Assembly: GCA_963836775.1 (NCBI GenBank)
Contig: CAWIKR010000003.1
Location: forward strand, 1,860,001-1,924,000
Direction of reading: 5' to 3'
Source: DASQPR01 sp963836775
GTDB lineage: Bacteria; Actinomycetota; Actinomycetes; Mycobacteriales; Micromonosporaceae
Length of the DNA stretch: 64,000 nucleotides
Made by a program: the position numbers and the translations under genes. Below, piece after piece: positions 9,590 to 22,555 of the stretch. Within the stretch, counting starts at the first letter, position 1, and each line of letters starts with the position of its first letter. The notes beneath the pieces are model-generated. The model did not search any database, was not told the origin of the DNA, and saw nothing but the letters and a program-made list of their open reading frames with translations.

Positions 9590-10218
9590 CCGCCCCGGAC
9601 CACGAGCCGATCCGCAGCCACCGGATGCCCTTGCTGCCCCGGACCGGCCGCCGCCGGGGCCTGTTCGCCTGGGCCGCCGTACTGGTCACGATCCTGCTCG
9701 GGTACGCGATCACGCAGTACACGCCCGGGGAAGCGACTCAGCAGCGGCCGTACGTGACCACCGGGGCGGGTCGCCACACCGTGTCCACCAAGCCGTTCGA
9801 TGCGACCGTGACGGACGTACGCGGATCCGCCGCGGTCGAGGTGGACCTGAAGAAGTACACGACCAGCGGGGTCTGGATCGTGGTGACGATGCGGCTGCTG
9901 GCCCATCCCGGCAAGCCGGTGCGGCTCGGCTACGCCGCGGTGTTTGACAGTGCCGGCAACAAGTACGACCAGCCGGCCCGGTTCTCGGCACCGGCGTTCG
10001 GCTGCCAGCTCGAGCCGGGCGTGTCCACCGTGGTGCAGTTCGTCTTCGAGGTGCCGGTAGCCGCCGCTTCCGGACTGTCCATCGAGGTCGCGTCGGGCCT
10101 CGACCAGCGCATGGGTGCGGTGGCCCGGATCGCCATTCCGGCCTCATCGTCGTCGGTCTCGGGCTGGGCGCACAGCACCGATCCGATCGCCGTCGAGGAT
10201 CCGAAGGTGGTGGCGTAG
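9586..10218 (+). CDS. membrane-anchored protein, paralogue of the upstream gene
   Basis: A 210-residue protein with a single N-terminal helix (LFAWAAVLVTILLGYAI, about residues 23-39) and an extracytoplasmic domain. The WIVVTMRLLAHPGKPV block parallels WIVVRISLLVTGDEPI of the preceding protein. This DUF4352-like beta-sandwich layout is common in actinobacterial surface proteins, but the family match is only suspected. The GTG at 9586 overlaps the upstream TGA. The TAG stop overlaps the next GTG by one base, so three genes are translated as a coupled set. Confidence 0.75.
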   Translation: MTAPDHEPIRSHRMPLLPRTGRRRGLFAWAAVLVTILLGYAITQYTPGEATQQRPYVTTGAGRHTVSTKPFDATVTDVRGSAAVEVDLKKYTTSGVWIVVTMRLLAHPGKPVRLGYAAVFDSAGNKYDQPARFSAPAFGCQLEPGVSTVVQFVFEVPVAAASGLSIEVASGLDQRMGAVARIAIPASSSSVSGWAHSTDPIAVEDPKVVA

Positions 10219-10790
10219 TGAGTGAGGGAGCCATGAACCTGCGCCAGTGGACTCGGACCAATCGCTGGGGGCTGATCGCGCTGGTCCCGATGCTGGCGCT
10301 GGCAATGGCCGTCCCGGTGCACGACTTCTACACGTCTCGCTGGAAGAAGCAGCCGCACGACCCGGTGGCGGCGTCGGCCGGCGGCTCGGTGTCGTACAAC
10401 CATTCGACCATGACCGTGGTGACGCTGTTCCGCGCGTCCGGCCTGCAGGACTTCACCGGGCAGCCGATCGCCGTCCCGGCCGGCGTCGCCGTCTGGCAGG
10501 CGAAGCTGCGGTTTCGTTCCGCCACGCCGGACGCGATCGGCAGCTGCTCCATGTATCTCGCGACCACCGACGGCTCCACCTACGACGCCGATCCCAACGA
10601 GCTCAATGAACTGGGCCTCAACATGGAGGACCTGCCCTACTGCCTGGCCGCCACCGACGAGGGTGGCAAGGCGCTCAACGACTGGACGCTGACGCTCTAC
10701 TTCCTGACGCCGGCGTCGGCCAAGCCGGTCGGCATCCAGGTCAACGCGGATCACGAGCTGCCACGCTATGCCCTGATAAAGCCCGTCTAG
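10218..10790 (+). CDS. membrane-anchored protein of unknown function, third gene of coupled operon
   Basis: A 190-residue protein with one membrane helix (WGLIALVPMLALAMAVPV, about residues 17-34) and an extracytoplasmic domain with two Cys (GSCSMYL, LPYCLA) that may form a disulfide. The GTG at 10218 shares its first base with the upstream stop; an ATG five codons later is an alternative. Together with the two preceding genes and the convergent polytopic protein at 10834 it may build a surface complex. No known family is recognised. Confidence 0.75.
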   Translation: MSEGAMNLRQWTRTNRWGLIALVPMLALAMAVPVHDFYTSRWKKQPHDPVAASAGGSVSYNHSTMTVVTLFRASGLQDFTGQPIAVPAGVAVWQAKLRFRSATPDAIGSCSMYLATTDGSTYDADPNELNELGLNMEDLPYCLAATDEGGKALNDWTLTLYFLTPASAKPVGIQVNADHELPRYALIKPV

Positions 10791-10833
10791 CCGGCGGCGG
10801 CCACGAGGTCCCGCGGCATCGGCGTCGGCCGGC

Positions 10834-12147
10834 TCAGCCCGGGGTGATCACCGCCTGCTCGACCGTCGCCGTATCGACCGTCCCGGTCGCCTCGGCGGCG
10901 GCGGTCGGCGTGGGCACCGGTCCCGCGGGCGCCTCGGTGCTGTCGCGGCGCTGCGCCGGGATCACCGGCCGGCCGGCGCTCCGCCGGTGCGACTCGATCC
11001 ACAGTGTGCGGTCGGCGGCTCCGGCGACCAGGCACACCAGCGCGACCAGCTGGGCCGCGGTATTGATGGTCGAGGTGATCTCCGACGCCGGCACCCAGAA
11101 GCCGAAGTCGCGCGGGCCGATCAGCAGCCGCTCCACTTCGAACAGTCCCACGTCCACGGTCTTGGCCAGCACGAACAGCACGCAGAATCCGAGGACCGAC
11201 GCCAGGCCGGCGCGAGTGATGAGGTAGACGCCGCTGCGCAGCGGACCGAAACTCTCTTCGGTGATGCCGAGCAGGGTGCGCCGCGCCAACCCCGATTTCT
11301 CGTCGCGCTCGGTCTCGATCTCGCGACCGAAGACCACCGCGCCCACCACCAGCCAGGCAATCGGGAGGCCGATGATGACATCGATGCTGCCCAGCGCCGC
11401 GCCGAACCAGTCCATCGGGTTGTGCGGCAACCCGTAAACCTGATCCTGCGCTGCGGCCAGCCAACCGGTGGCGCGGCGGCCCAGGACCCAAGCCTTGCCG
11501 GCCTGATAGAGCGGGTGGATCAGGAGGGCACCCGCCATGATCCAGACAATTTCCAGGTACGCCCGTGGGATGCCGAGCCAGCGCTGCCGGCGGGCGCGCG
11601 GCCAATGGGCGAGAACCGTCCGCACGACGAACGCCACCGCGACCACCACGACCGCGGTGACCGTGAGCTTCTCCGGAAGGGACGGTTTGCTGAGTGGGTC
11701 ATACATGAAGACGTCGTAGTAATAGTTGGTGGTGTCCGCGGCGAGGAATCCGGAGCCGTAATAGACGCCGACGAACGGCACCGCCACACTTCCGATGCCG
11801 GCCAGGGTGGTGCGCCAGGTGCGCCACCGGGCATCGCTGCCGGCACCGACCCGGGACAGGTATGGCAACGACGGCCGCATCGAGCGCATCGCCAGCACCA
11901 GGGCCAGGATCAGCACCACCGGCCCGGCCAGGAACACCAGCATGCCGAAGATGGCGTTGACGTGCGCCGCGTGCACCGCCTGGGCGTTGATCAGGGCGCG
12001 CGCACCGATGCCGAAGAAGCACAACGCGAACAGCACCGGCCAGTGACCGGCGAATGCGCGTGCGGCCGAGCGGAGCACCGCCCAGGCATCGGTCAGCGGC
12101 GTGCGGCGCAGCCAGACGCGGGTCGGGTCAACAACGTCGACGGTCAC
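10834..12147 (-). CDS. polytopic membrane protein of unknown function
   Basis: A 437-residue integral membrane protein with roughly seven or eight hydrophobic segments, for example WPVLFALCFFGIGARALI, GMLVFLAGPVVLILALVLAM and LTVTAVVVVAVAFVV. The C-terminal tail is cytoplasmic-type, rich in Ala/Thr/Glu. The GTG start at 12147 gives VTVDVVDPTRVW. The gene converges on the three-gene membrane-protein operon with a gap of 43 bases. No transporter signature or catalytic motif is recognised; a partner role for the neighbouring anchored proteins is inference from position only. Confidence 0.75.
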   Translation of the reverse strand: MTVDVVDPTRVWLRRTPLTDAWAVLRSAARAFAGHWPVLFALCFFGIGARALINAQAVHAAHVNAIFGMLVFLAGPVVLILALVLAMRSMRPSLPYLSRVGAGSDARWRTWRTTLAGIGSVAVPFVGVYYGSGFLAADTTNYYYDVFMYDPLSKPSLPEKLTVTAVVVVAVAFVVRTVLAHWPRARRQRWLGIPRAYLEIVWIMAGALLIHPLYQAGKAWVLGRRATGWLAAAQDQVYGLPHNPMDWFGAALGSIDVIIGLPIAWLVVGAVVFGREIETERDEKSGLARRTLLGITEESFGPLRSGVYLITRAGLASVLGFCVLFVLAKTVDVGLFEVERLLIGPRDFGFWVPASEITSTINTAAQLVALVCLVAGAADRTLWIESHRRSAGRPVIPAQRRDSTEAPAGPVPTPTAAAEATGTVDTATVEQAVITPG

Positions 12148-12367
12148 GGGGCCCCCAGGAAGTCAGGTTCGAGACCTGCGTGACTGCGCCGAGGCACGGC
12201 GAGCCACTCCGAGTGCGCACTGTGCACACTCCCGTGGCCGCCGGGTCGGCGACATCGCCAGCGGTCCCAAACTCGCGCCGGGACAGCCTATTGAGCCGCC
12301 CGGCGGTGGTCCAAGGCACCCGGCGGATGCCTCGCATCCCGCGAGATGGGCCCGGCGGTCGGGCCGG

Positions 12368-12739
12368 CTAGGCCTCCGGCCGGTGGCACACCGCTTCGAC
12401 GTTGTTGCCGTCCGGATCGCGGACGAATGCGCCGTAGTAGTGCTCGTGGTATTCCGGCCAGAGGCGGGGCTCGTGCAGCACTTCGGCGCCGTGCACCACG
12501 GCGGCGTCGCGGAACGCGTCCACCGCCGCGCGGTCGGGGGCGGCAAAGGCGATGTGCGACTCCTTGAAGCCCTCGCCGGTCTGGTGGGTGCCGATCCAGA
12601 AGTCCGGATGATCGGTGCCATAGCCGATGGCGACCTCGAAGTCCATCATCCGGCGCCCGCCGATGGTGGCGAGGACCGCGTCGTAGAACCGGGCGCTTGC
12701 GGGCAGGTCGGTGCACTGGATGCCGAGATGATCAATCAC
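12368..12739 (-). CDS. VOC (glyoxalase/bleomycin-resistance) family protein
   Basis: A small metal-dependent-type VOC protein of 123 residues with the two beta-alpha-beta-beta-beta modules. The first opens with VIDHLGIQCTDLPASARFYDAVL, the second with HIAFAAPDRAAVDAFRDAA and ends FVRDPDGNNVEAVC. The His/Glu positions expected for metal binding (IDHLG and NVEAV) are present. The GTG at 12739 fits the usual family start; the longer open frame to 12769 adds residues not typical of it. Reaction unknown. Confidence 0.85.
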   Translation of the reverse strand: MIDHLGIQCTDLPASARFYDAVLATIGGRRMMDFEVAIGYGTDHPDFWIGTHQTGEGFKESHIAFAAPDRAAVDAFRDAAVVHGAEVLHEPRLWPEYHEHYYGAFVRDPDGNNVEAVCHRPEA

Positions 12740-12872
12740 AACTCGAAGCCTAACCGTCGGCTGTGACAAATCTTACCGACCAAGCGTCTTGGGGAGTTCA
12801 TCCCGATCTGGGGGTCGGACTTCGGTGGGCGACCAGCCGGTCGGCCGATTAGCGTGGATTGCGGAGATTCCT

Positions 12873-13532
12873 GTGACCCACTTTGTCGATCACATCGTCG
12901 GGCTCCAAGGCCTGACCGTCTACGCCGTCGTCGGTGCGCTGGTGCTAGCCGAGACGGCGCTATTCGTGGGCTTTGTGATCCCCGGCGAGACGGCGGCGAT
13001 CATCGGTGGCGTCGTGGCCAGCCGGGGCAACGCCTCACTGAGCGCGATGTGCGTGCTGGTCGTGATCATGGCGATCATCGGGGACACCATCGGCTACGCC
13101 ATTGGGGCCCGCTGGGGTGATCAGGTGCTGCACACCCGGATCTTCCGGAACCGGACCGGCCAGCTCGAGCGCGCCGAGGCGGTCCTGCGACGGCGTGGCG
13201 GTCCGGCGGTGTTCCTCGGCCGGTTCATCGCCTTCCTGCGCGCGGTGATGCCGTTCCTCGCCGGCTCGTCACATCTGCGGTATCGACGGTTTTTCGCCTA
13301 CAACGCAACCGGCGGTGTGATCTGGGGCGTCGGCTCGGTTCTGCTCGGCTACCTGGCCGGGTCGTCCTACGAGGCGGTGGAGCGGGCCGCCGGTCCGATC
13401 ACGGCGGCGGTGGTCGCGGTGATCGTGATCGCGACCGTGGTGGTGTGGCAGGTACGCCGCCGGCGCGGCGACGCGCGCGTCAACCGGACGGCCGCCGAGG
13501 AGCGGGATCCGGTGGAAGCCGGCCATCGCTAG
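12873..13532 (+). CDS. DedA family membrane protein
   Basis: A SNARE-associated/DedA-superfamily protein of about 219 residues with five or six membrane segments. The family signature is seen as FVIPGETAAIIGG early and FLGRFIAFLRAVMPFLAGSS in the middle, with the conserved Arg and Pro residues. DedA proteins are linked to membrane lipid flipping and envelope homeostasis. The open frame reaches back to 12789, but the GTG at 12873 follows GCGGAGA at good spacing and opens directly before the first conserved segment. The basic tail is cytoplasmic. Confidence 0.88.
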   Translation: MTHFVDHIVGLQGLTVYAVVGALVLAETALFVGFVIPGETAAIIGGVVASRGNASLSAMCVLVVIMAIIGDTIGYAIGARWGDQVLHTRIFRNRTGQLERAEAVLRRRGGPAVFLGRFIAFLRAVMPFLAGSSHLRYRRFFAYNATGGVIWGVGSVLLGYLAGSSYEAVERAAGPITAAVVAVIVIATVVVWQVRRRRGDARVNRTAAEERDPVEAGHR

Positions 13533-13562
13533 AAGATCCATTAACGCCCTACACTGCCGATC

Positions 13563-14318
13563 ATGCCTGCCCCCGGTCCGTACCGCTGGTTCGTGTTCCT
13601 GGAGATCGCGCTCGCGGTGATCAGCTTCGCCGCGCTGTGTTTCGTGATCGCGCCCTACGGTCGCCACAATCGGTCCGGCTGGGGTCCGACGGTGCCGGCC
13701 CGGGTTGGCTGGATCGTCATGGAGGCGCCGGCGTCGCTGCTGTTCCTGGCCCTCTACCTGCTCGGTGATCACCGATTCGAGGCGGTGCCGCTGGTGCTGC
13801 TCGGGGGATGGCAACTGCACTACGTGCAACGGGCCTTCGTCTACCCGTTCCTGATGCGGACCGGCGCTCGGATGCCGGTCTCCGTGGTGGCGATGGCGAT
13901 CGGGTTCAACACCCTCAATGCCTACGTCAACGCCCGCTGGATCTCGGAATTCGGCAGCTACGGCACGTCCTGGCTGCGGGATCCGCGGTTCCTGGCGGGA
14001 GCGGCGCTGTTCCTCGGCGGATTCGCGATCAACCTCAACTCCGACCGGATCTTGCGGTCACTGCGCAAACCGGGGGACAGCGGGTACGAGATCCCGTACG
14101 GCGGCCTCTACCGGTGGGTGTCCAGCCCCAACTATCTGGGCGAGATCGTCGAGTGGACCGGCTGGGCCCTGGCCACCTGGTCGCTGGCCGGCCTGTCGTT
14201 CGCGCTCTACACGTTCGCGAACCTGGCGCCCCGCGCCGTCGCCAACCACCGGTGGTACCAGTCCACATTCGACCACTATCCAGACTCGCGTCGAGCACTG
14301 CTGCCGGGGCTCTTGTAA
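13563..14318 (+). CDS. 3-oxo-5-alpha-steroid 4-dehydrogenase (SRD5A)-like membrane reductase
   Basis: A 251-residue polytopic membrane protein. The C-terminal half has the steroid 5-alpha-reductase signature: GYEIPYGGLYRWVSSPNYLG, then EIVEWTGWALATW and HRWYQSTFDHYPDSRRALLP. This follows the mammalian SRD5A1 pattern closely, including the Asn-Tyr-Leu-Gly-Glu block that binds NADPH. The N-terminus (APYGRHNRSGWGPTV) is also typical. It probably reduces the delta-4 double bond of 3-oxo-steroids or related isoprenoid enones. It lies 30 bases after the DedA gene and may be cotranscribed with it. Confidence 0.88.
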   Translation: MPAPGPYRWFVFLEIALAVISFAALCFVIAPYGRHNRSGWGPTVPARVGWIVMEAPASLLFLALYLLGDHRFEAVPLVLLGGWQLHYVQRAFVYPFLMRTGARMPVSVVAMAIGFNTLNAYVNARWISEFGSYGTSWLRDPRFLAGAALFLGGFAINLNSDRILRSLRKPGDSGYEIPYGGLYRWVSSPNYLGEIVEWTGWALATWSLAGLSFALYTFANLAPRAVANHRWYQSTFDHYPDSRRALLPGLL

Positions 14319-14361
14319 CGCCCTCCCGGCCAATGCGCACCCCGTCGCGGGTGCATGCGGA

Positions 14362-14939
14362 TCAATCGGCGTCGGCCCGCCGCAACGCCCGGCGCAGGAC
14401 GTCCACCGCGGTTTCCACGTCCGGCTTGTCCAGATCGGACAGCGCGTCCAGGGCGGTCCGCACATCCGCGGCCACGGCTGCCGCCTCCGTGGCGATCTCC
14501 GCCTGCGCGGCCAGCTGCTGCGTCTTGGTCCAGAGCTCGGCGAAGACCGCCACCTTGGCGCGCAACACCCACGGGTCCAACGGCTTGGTCAGATAGTCGA
14601 CGGCGCCCGCGGCGTAGCCGCGCAGGGCCAGCTGGGCGTCGTGGTCGGCGGCGGTCAGAAAGATGATCGGAACGTTGCGGGTGCGTTCCCGCTCCTTGAT
14701 CCGAGTCGCCGTCTCAAAGCCGTCCATCTGCGGCATCTGGGCGTCCATCAGGATCACCGCGAAGTCGTCGATGAGCAGCTGCTTGAGCGCGTTGGTGCCG
14801 CTGTCCACGGCGACCGGCTCCACCGGCAGGCCCTGCAGGATGGCGGCGAGCGCGATCAGATTGTCCTTGCGGTCGTCGACCAGCAGCACTTTGGCTGGTC
14901 CGGAGGTGGCGCGCGGCGGCCGGCGTCGGATCGGGGCGG

Positions 14940-14943
<4 letters not shown>
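14362..14943 (-). CDS. response regulator (REC domain) partner of the hybrid kinase
   Basis: A 193-residue receiver-domain protein. The acidic pair is in KVLLVDDRKDN, the phospho-acceptor Asp in ILMDAQMPQMDGFE and the Lys in YLTKPLDP. After the REC domain comes an Ala-rich helical tail of about 70 residues with no DNA-binding motif, so output is probably by protein contact. The ATG at 14943 overlaps the kinase stop (ATGA, 14940-14943), so the two are translationally coupled. The longer open frame to 14994 overlaps the kinase coding region and is rejected. Confidence 0.9.
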
Positions 14944-19263
<4,320 letters not shown>

Positions 19264-19414
19264 GGCTCTCCTTGCCCGGGGAGTTGTCGGAAGCCAGAGC
19301 ACGCATCTCCGCTGAGCCCACGGAGACACCCGCCGATGTTCGGGTGTGTACGGTGGGTCCGAGCGCCGACTGGTCGGTTGGCGTCGCTCGCCCACTCGGT
19401 GGAGACTACTGTCC

Positions 19415-21338
19415 GTGGCTCGTATGGCAACTCGTCGCATACGCCTCAGTGGTGACTTTTCGGCGTTAGCGGCGGCACGAGCGGTCGTGGCCGACGTCCT
19501 AAATGAGACAGATCTTACTGATTTGCACGATGACGCCGTGCTGCTCACTACGGAGCTCGCCGCCAACGCTATCCGACATGCGGGAACGGTTGTGGATCTT
19601 CGTGTCGAGGGCGACGGCGAGACTCTGCGGGTGACCGTCGGCGACGGCCTGCCCGGCGCCCTCCCGGTGGTGGACCCGGAAGCGATGGCCCGGCGGCCGT
19701 ACGCGCCGAGCGGTCGCGGCCTGGCGCTGGTGGACCGGATCGCCGACAGCTGGGGCACCACCCATCACAAGCTCGGCAAGCTGGTCTGGTTCGAGCTGCG
19801 CCGGGATGACGCCGATGACGAGCCGGACGGCGACGGGCCGGCGCCGGACATCGAAACGCGCACCGACCAGCGAATCCTGCGCACGCTGGACCGGCTGGTC
19901 GGTGCCACCGACTGCGTCGCCGTACGCGTCTGCGTGGACCGCGCCGACGGCCAGGGCGAGCAGGAGGTCGCGTCCTCCGGCGTCCCGCGCCCGGAGTTGC
20001 GCGAGTTCCGCATCCCGCTGGCGCTGACACCGCCGTGGATCGGCGAGTTGTCACTGCTGACCTCGGGCCAGCTGACCACCCGGTCGCACAAGGTCGCCGA
20101 GATCGCGGCCGAAACCGTGGGCCTGGCTCTCGACAACGACCGACTGCGCCGCGACGACCTGCAACGGCGTGCCACGCTGCGCTATGCCGCCATCGCCAGT
20201 GACCTGCTGGCTCAGTCGCTCGACATCGAACTCACCCACGCGCTGATCCCGCGGCTGGTGGTGCCTCGTCTCGGCGAATGGTGCGCGGTGTTCCGCTGCG
20301 ATGCCAACGGGCGGCCGGAATTCGCCGCCGCTACGCACGCGGACGAGTCCAAGACCGGATTCGTCGCCAACGCATTGGACCATCCGGCCAACCGGGCCGC
20401 CATGTTCGAGGCGCTCGATGCCGGCCTGCACGCCACGTTGTCGGCGTCGGTCGAAGGCATCGCGGTGCCATTGCCGGTTCGTGATCGCGCATTGGGCGTA
20501 CTCGTGGTGGGTCGTCCTGCTGATCACCGGCACACGCCGGATGAGCTGGCGGCGATCGAAGATCTGGCGCGCCGCGCGGCGCTGGCGCTGGACAACGCGG
20601 CTCTGCACGCGGACCGGCAGGAGGTGGCGCGGACGCTGCAGCAGTCGTTGCTGCCGCCGTCGCTGCCGGACGTGCACGGGCATGCGATTCGGTGCCGAAT
20701 ACCTGCCGGCGCTGCGGGTCGCCGACGTCGGCGGCGACTTCTATGACGTGCTGTCGCTGCCCTCCGGCGGCCAGCTGATGGTGATCGGCGACGTCTCTGG
20801 CAAGGGCGTCGCGGCGGCGGCGGTGACCGGCCTGATCCGGGACGTGTTCCGGATCCTGGTGCGCGATCAGCGGCCGGTGCCGGAGGTGCTGTGCCGGCTC
20901 AACGACACCCTGAAGGAGCGCGGCACCGGCCGGTTCGCCACGCTGGCGATCGCCGAGCTGGTGCCCGGCGGAGCGTTCATCGACGCCCAGATCTATCTGG
21001 CCGGGCACGACCGTCCGGTGGTCGCGCGGGCCGACGGCACGACCGAAGCCGTCGGCGCCCGGGGCACCGCGATCGGCCTGCTGGACGAGATCGGCGTGAC
21101 CCCGGTGGCAGTACGCCTGGCGCCGGGCGACACTCTGGTCTTCTACACCGACGGAGTCACTGAGCGGCGCAACGGCGCCGACCTGTTCGGCGTCGCCCGG
21201 GTGCACGCGGCGCTGGCCGGTCTCGGCCGTCACGACGCCGACATCGTCGCGGCCAAGCTGCGCGCCGCGACGCTGGCGTTCTCGCCGGAGTCACCCCGCG
21301 ATGACATCGCGATCCTCACCGTTCACAACAACGCGTAA
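19415..21338 (+). pseudogene. HATPase-GAF-SpoIIE (PP2C) serine phosphatase, interrupted by one +1 frameshift
   Basis: The first part holds an anti-sigma-factor-like ATPase domain (N box TTELAANAIRHAG, G box PSGRGLALVDRIAD) and two GAF-like regions ending LEARTLQ-like VARTLQQSLLPPSLP. The second part, in the next frame, is a SpoIIE/PP2C phosphatase: GGDFYDVLSL, MVIGDVSGKGVAAA, LVFYTDGVTERR and DDIAILTV supply the metal-binding aspartates. An extra base near 20680 (GTGCACGGG where GTGCCGGGC is expected, giving PDVPGMRFG) breaks the frame. The GTG at 19415 has GGAG ten bases upstream; ATG 19424 is an alternative. It likely dephosphorylates an anti-sigma antagonist. It is divergent from the kinase, with a shared 151-bp promoter region. 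Confidence 0.85.
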
Positions 21339-21405
21339 GCACGCCCCGACCACCGGTCACGCGCCGATAGCTGCTGCGCGCTGCCGCTGGCCGCCGGGTC
21401 ACGTG

Positions 21406-21454
21406 GATCTTGCGACGTTGGGGGTGGCCAAGGCCCGCCCAAGTTCGCAAGATC
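21406..21454. repeat. intergenic palindromic (REP-like) element, GATCTTG...CAAGATC family
   Basis: The arms at 21406-21422 and 21438-21454 pair at 15 of 17 positions. The element sits just after the phosphatase stop. It shares outer ends and stem layout with the hairpin at 51506-51551 and the outer GATCTTG/CAAGATC ends with the one at 37197-37245. It probably acts as a terminator or mRNA-stabilising hairpin. Confidence 0.6.
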
Positions 21455-21493
21455 TCGCGGGGTCGGGGGTGGCCGACGGTATAGCGTGAGGAC

Positions 21494-21658
21494 ATGACCG
21501 ACTCCGATCGACGCGCCGAAGAGGCCGCCCAGGCCATCTACGACGAGCAGGAATCCAACGCCCGGACCACCGGTGACGGCGGCCCGCGCGAGGAGGAGAA
21601 CGCCAGCGAGTTCGCCGACCAGGCCGAGGAAGAGAGCGACGAGGCGGCCGAGGACTGA
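21494..21658 (+). CDS. small acidic protein, 54 residues
   Basis: An ATG preceded by GAGG opens a 54-codon frame (MTDSDRRAEEAAQAIYDEQE to DEAAED) that is extremely rich in Glu, Asp and Ala and has no hydrophobic core. Its composition and clean third-position GC bias suggest a real gene. Similar short acidic proteins occur widely in actinobacteria without known function. It is probably disordered, and may bind a basic partner. Confidence 0.6.
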   Translation: MTDSDRRAEEAAQAIYDEQESNARTTGDGGPREEENASEFADQAEEESDEAAED

Positions 21659-21716
21659 CTCACCCGCTGGGATTACCGGGCCGCGAATGCGAACGGCGGT
21701 CCCGTAAGCTCGGCGC

Positions 21717-22539
21717 GTGGCCGTCCCCCGGTTGGTGCCGATCGCTGTCGTCCTGCTCCTGCTCGCCGTGACCGGTTGCGACGCGTCGAAACCGGCGAGC
21801 CATCAGTCCGCTCCGCGCCCCTCGGCGACCTTAGCTCCGACCACGTCGGCGGCCCCGAAACCCACGCTCACCGCATTCGAGCAACTACTTGCCAAGCTGC
21901 CGGCTTTTCCGCCGCCGCCGGCGGCCATCCCGATCGCGCTGCCGGGTGGGGGCACCGCGCCGCTATTCCACCGGCTGCCGGTCGGCAACCAGAAGGTCGC
22001 GTTCCTCACGATCGACGACGGCATCGTGCGGATGCCGAAGGACCTCGAGGTGATGAAGCAGGCGCACATCCCGTTCACCATGTTTCTGATCGGGCCGGTC
22101 GCCGCCGAGGATCCGCCGTTCTTCAAGCAGCTGCGGTCCTATGGCGGCGTCATCGAAGACCACACCATGACGCATCCGGACCTGCGCGGGAAGTCCTACG
22201 ACGTATCAGAAGAGCCAGATTTGCGGCGCCCGCAGCTCGCTCACCAAGACCTTCGGGGCCGCGCCGACGCTGTTCCGGCCGCCCTACGGCTCCTATGACG
22301 CCACCACGCTCAAGGTCGTGCACGACTGCGGCCTCAAGGCGGCGTTCCACTGGTCCGAGACCGCGCGCAACGGCAAGGTCTTCTACCAGACCTCTTTGCA
22401 CAAGATCCAGCCCGGCGACATCATCCTGATGCACTTCCGGGACACCTTCCCCAAGGACGTGCTGGCCGCACTGACCGCGATCCACAAGGCCGGACTGACG
22501 CCGGCGCTGCTCGAGGACTACATCAACACCAGCGCCTGA
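21717..22539 (+). pseudogene. polysaccharide deacetylase (NodB) lipoprotein, interrupted by one +1 frameshift
   Basis: Starts with a GTG and a lipoprotein signal (VLLLLAVTGC, lipobox AVTGC). The NodB fold follows: FLTIDDG (metal Asp), PFTMFLIG, and the zinc-binding HTMTHPDL. After KSYDV the frame breaks; one extra base near 22207 (GTATCAG) must be removed to read QKSQICGARSSLTKTFGAAP, RPPYGSYD and the C-terminal PGDIILMHF...ALLEDYI block. Reconstructed length is about 273 residues. It would act outside the membrane on cell-wall glycans or chitooligosaccharides. A paralogue lies at 37274-38155. Confidence 0.85.
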
Positions 22540-22555
22540 GGGCCGGCGTTCGGCC

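Noticed and set aside
12148..12367. A gene in the 220-bp gap before the VOC gene
   Set aside because: Frames there lack protein-like composition and ribosome sites; I see nothing definite in it.
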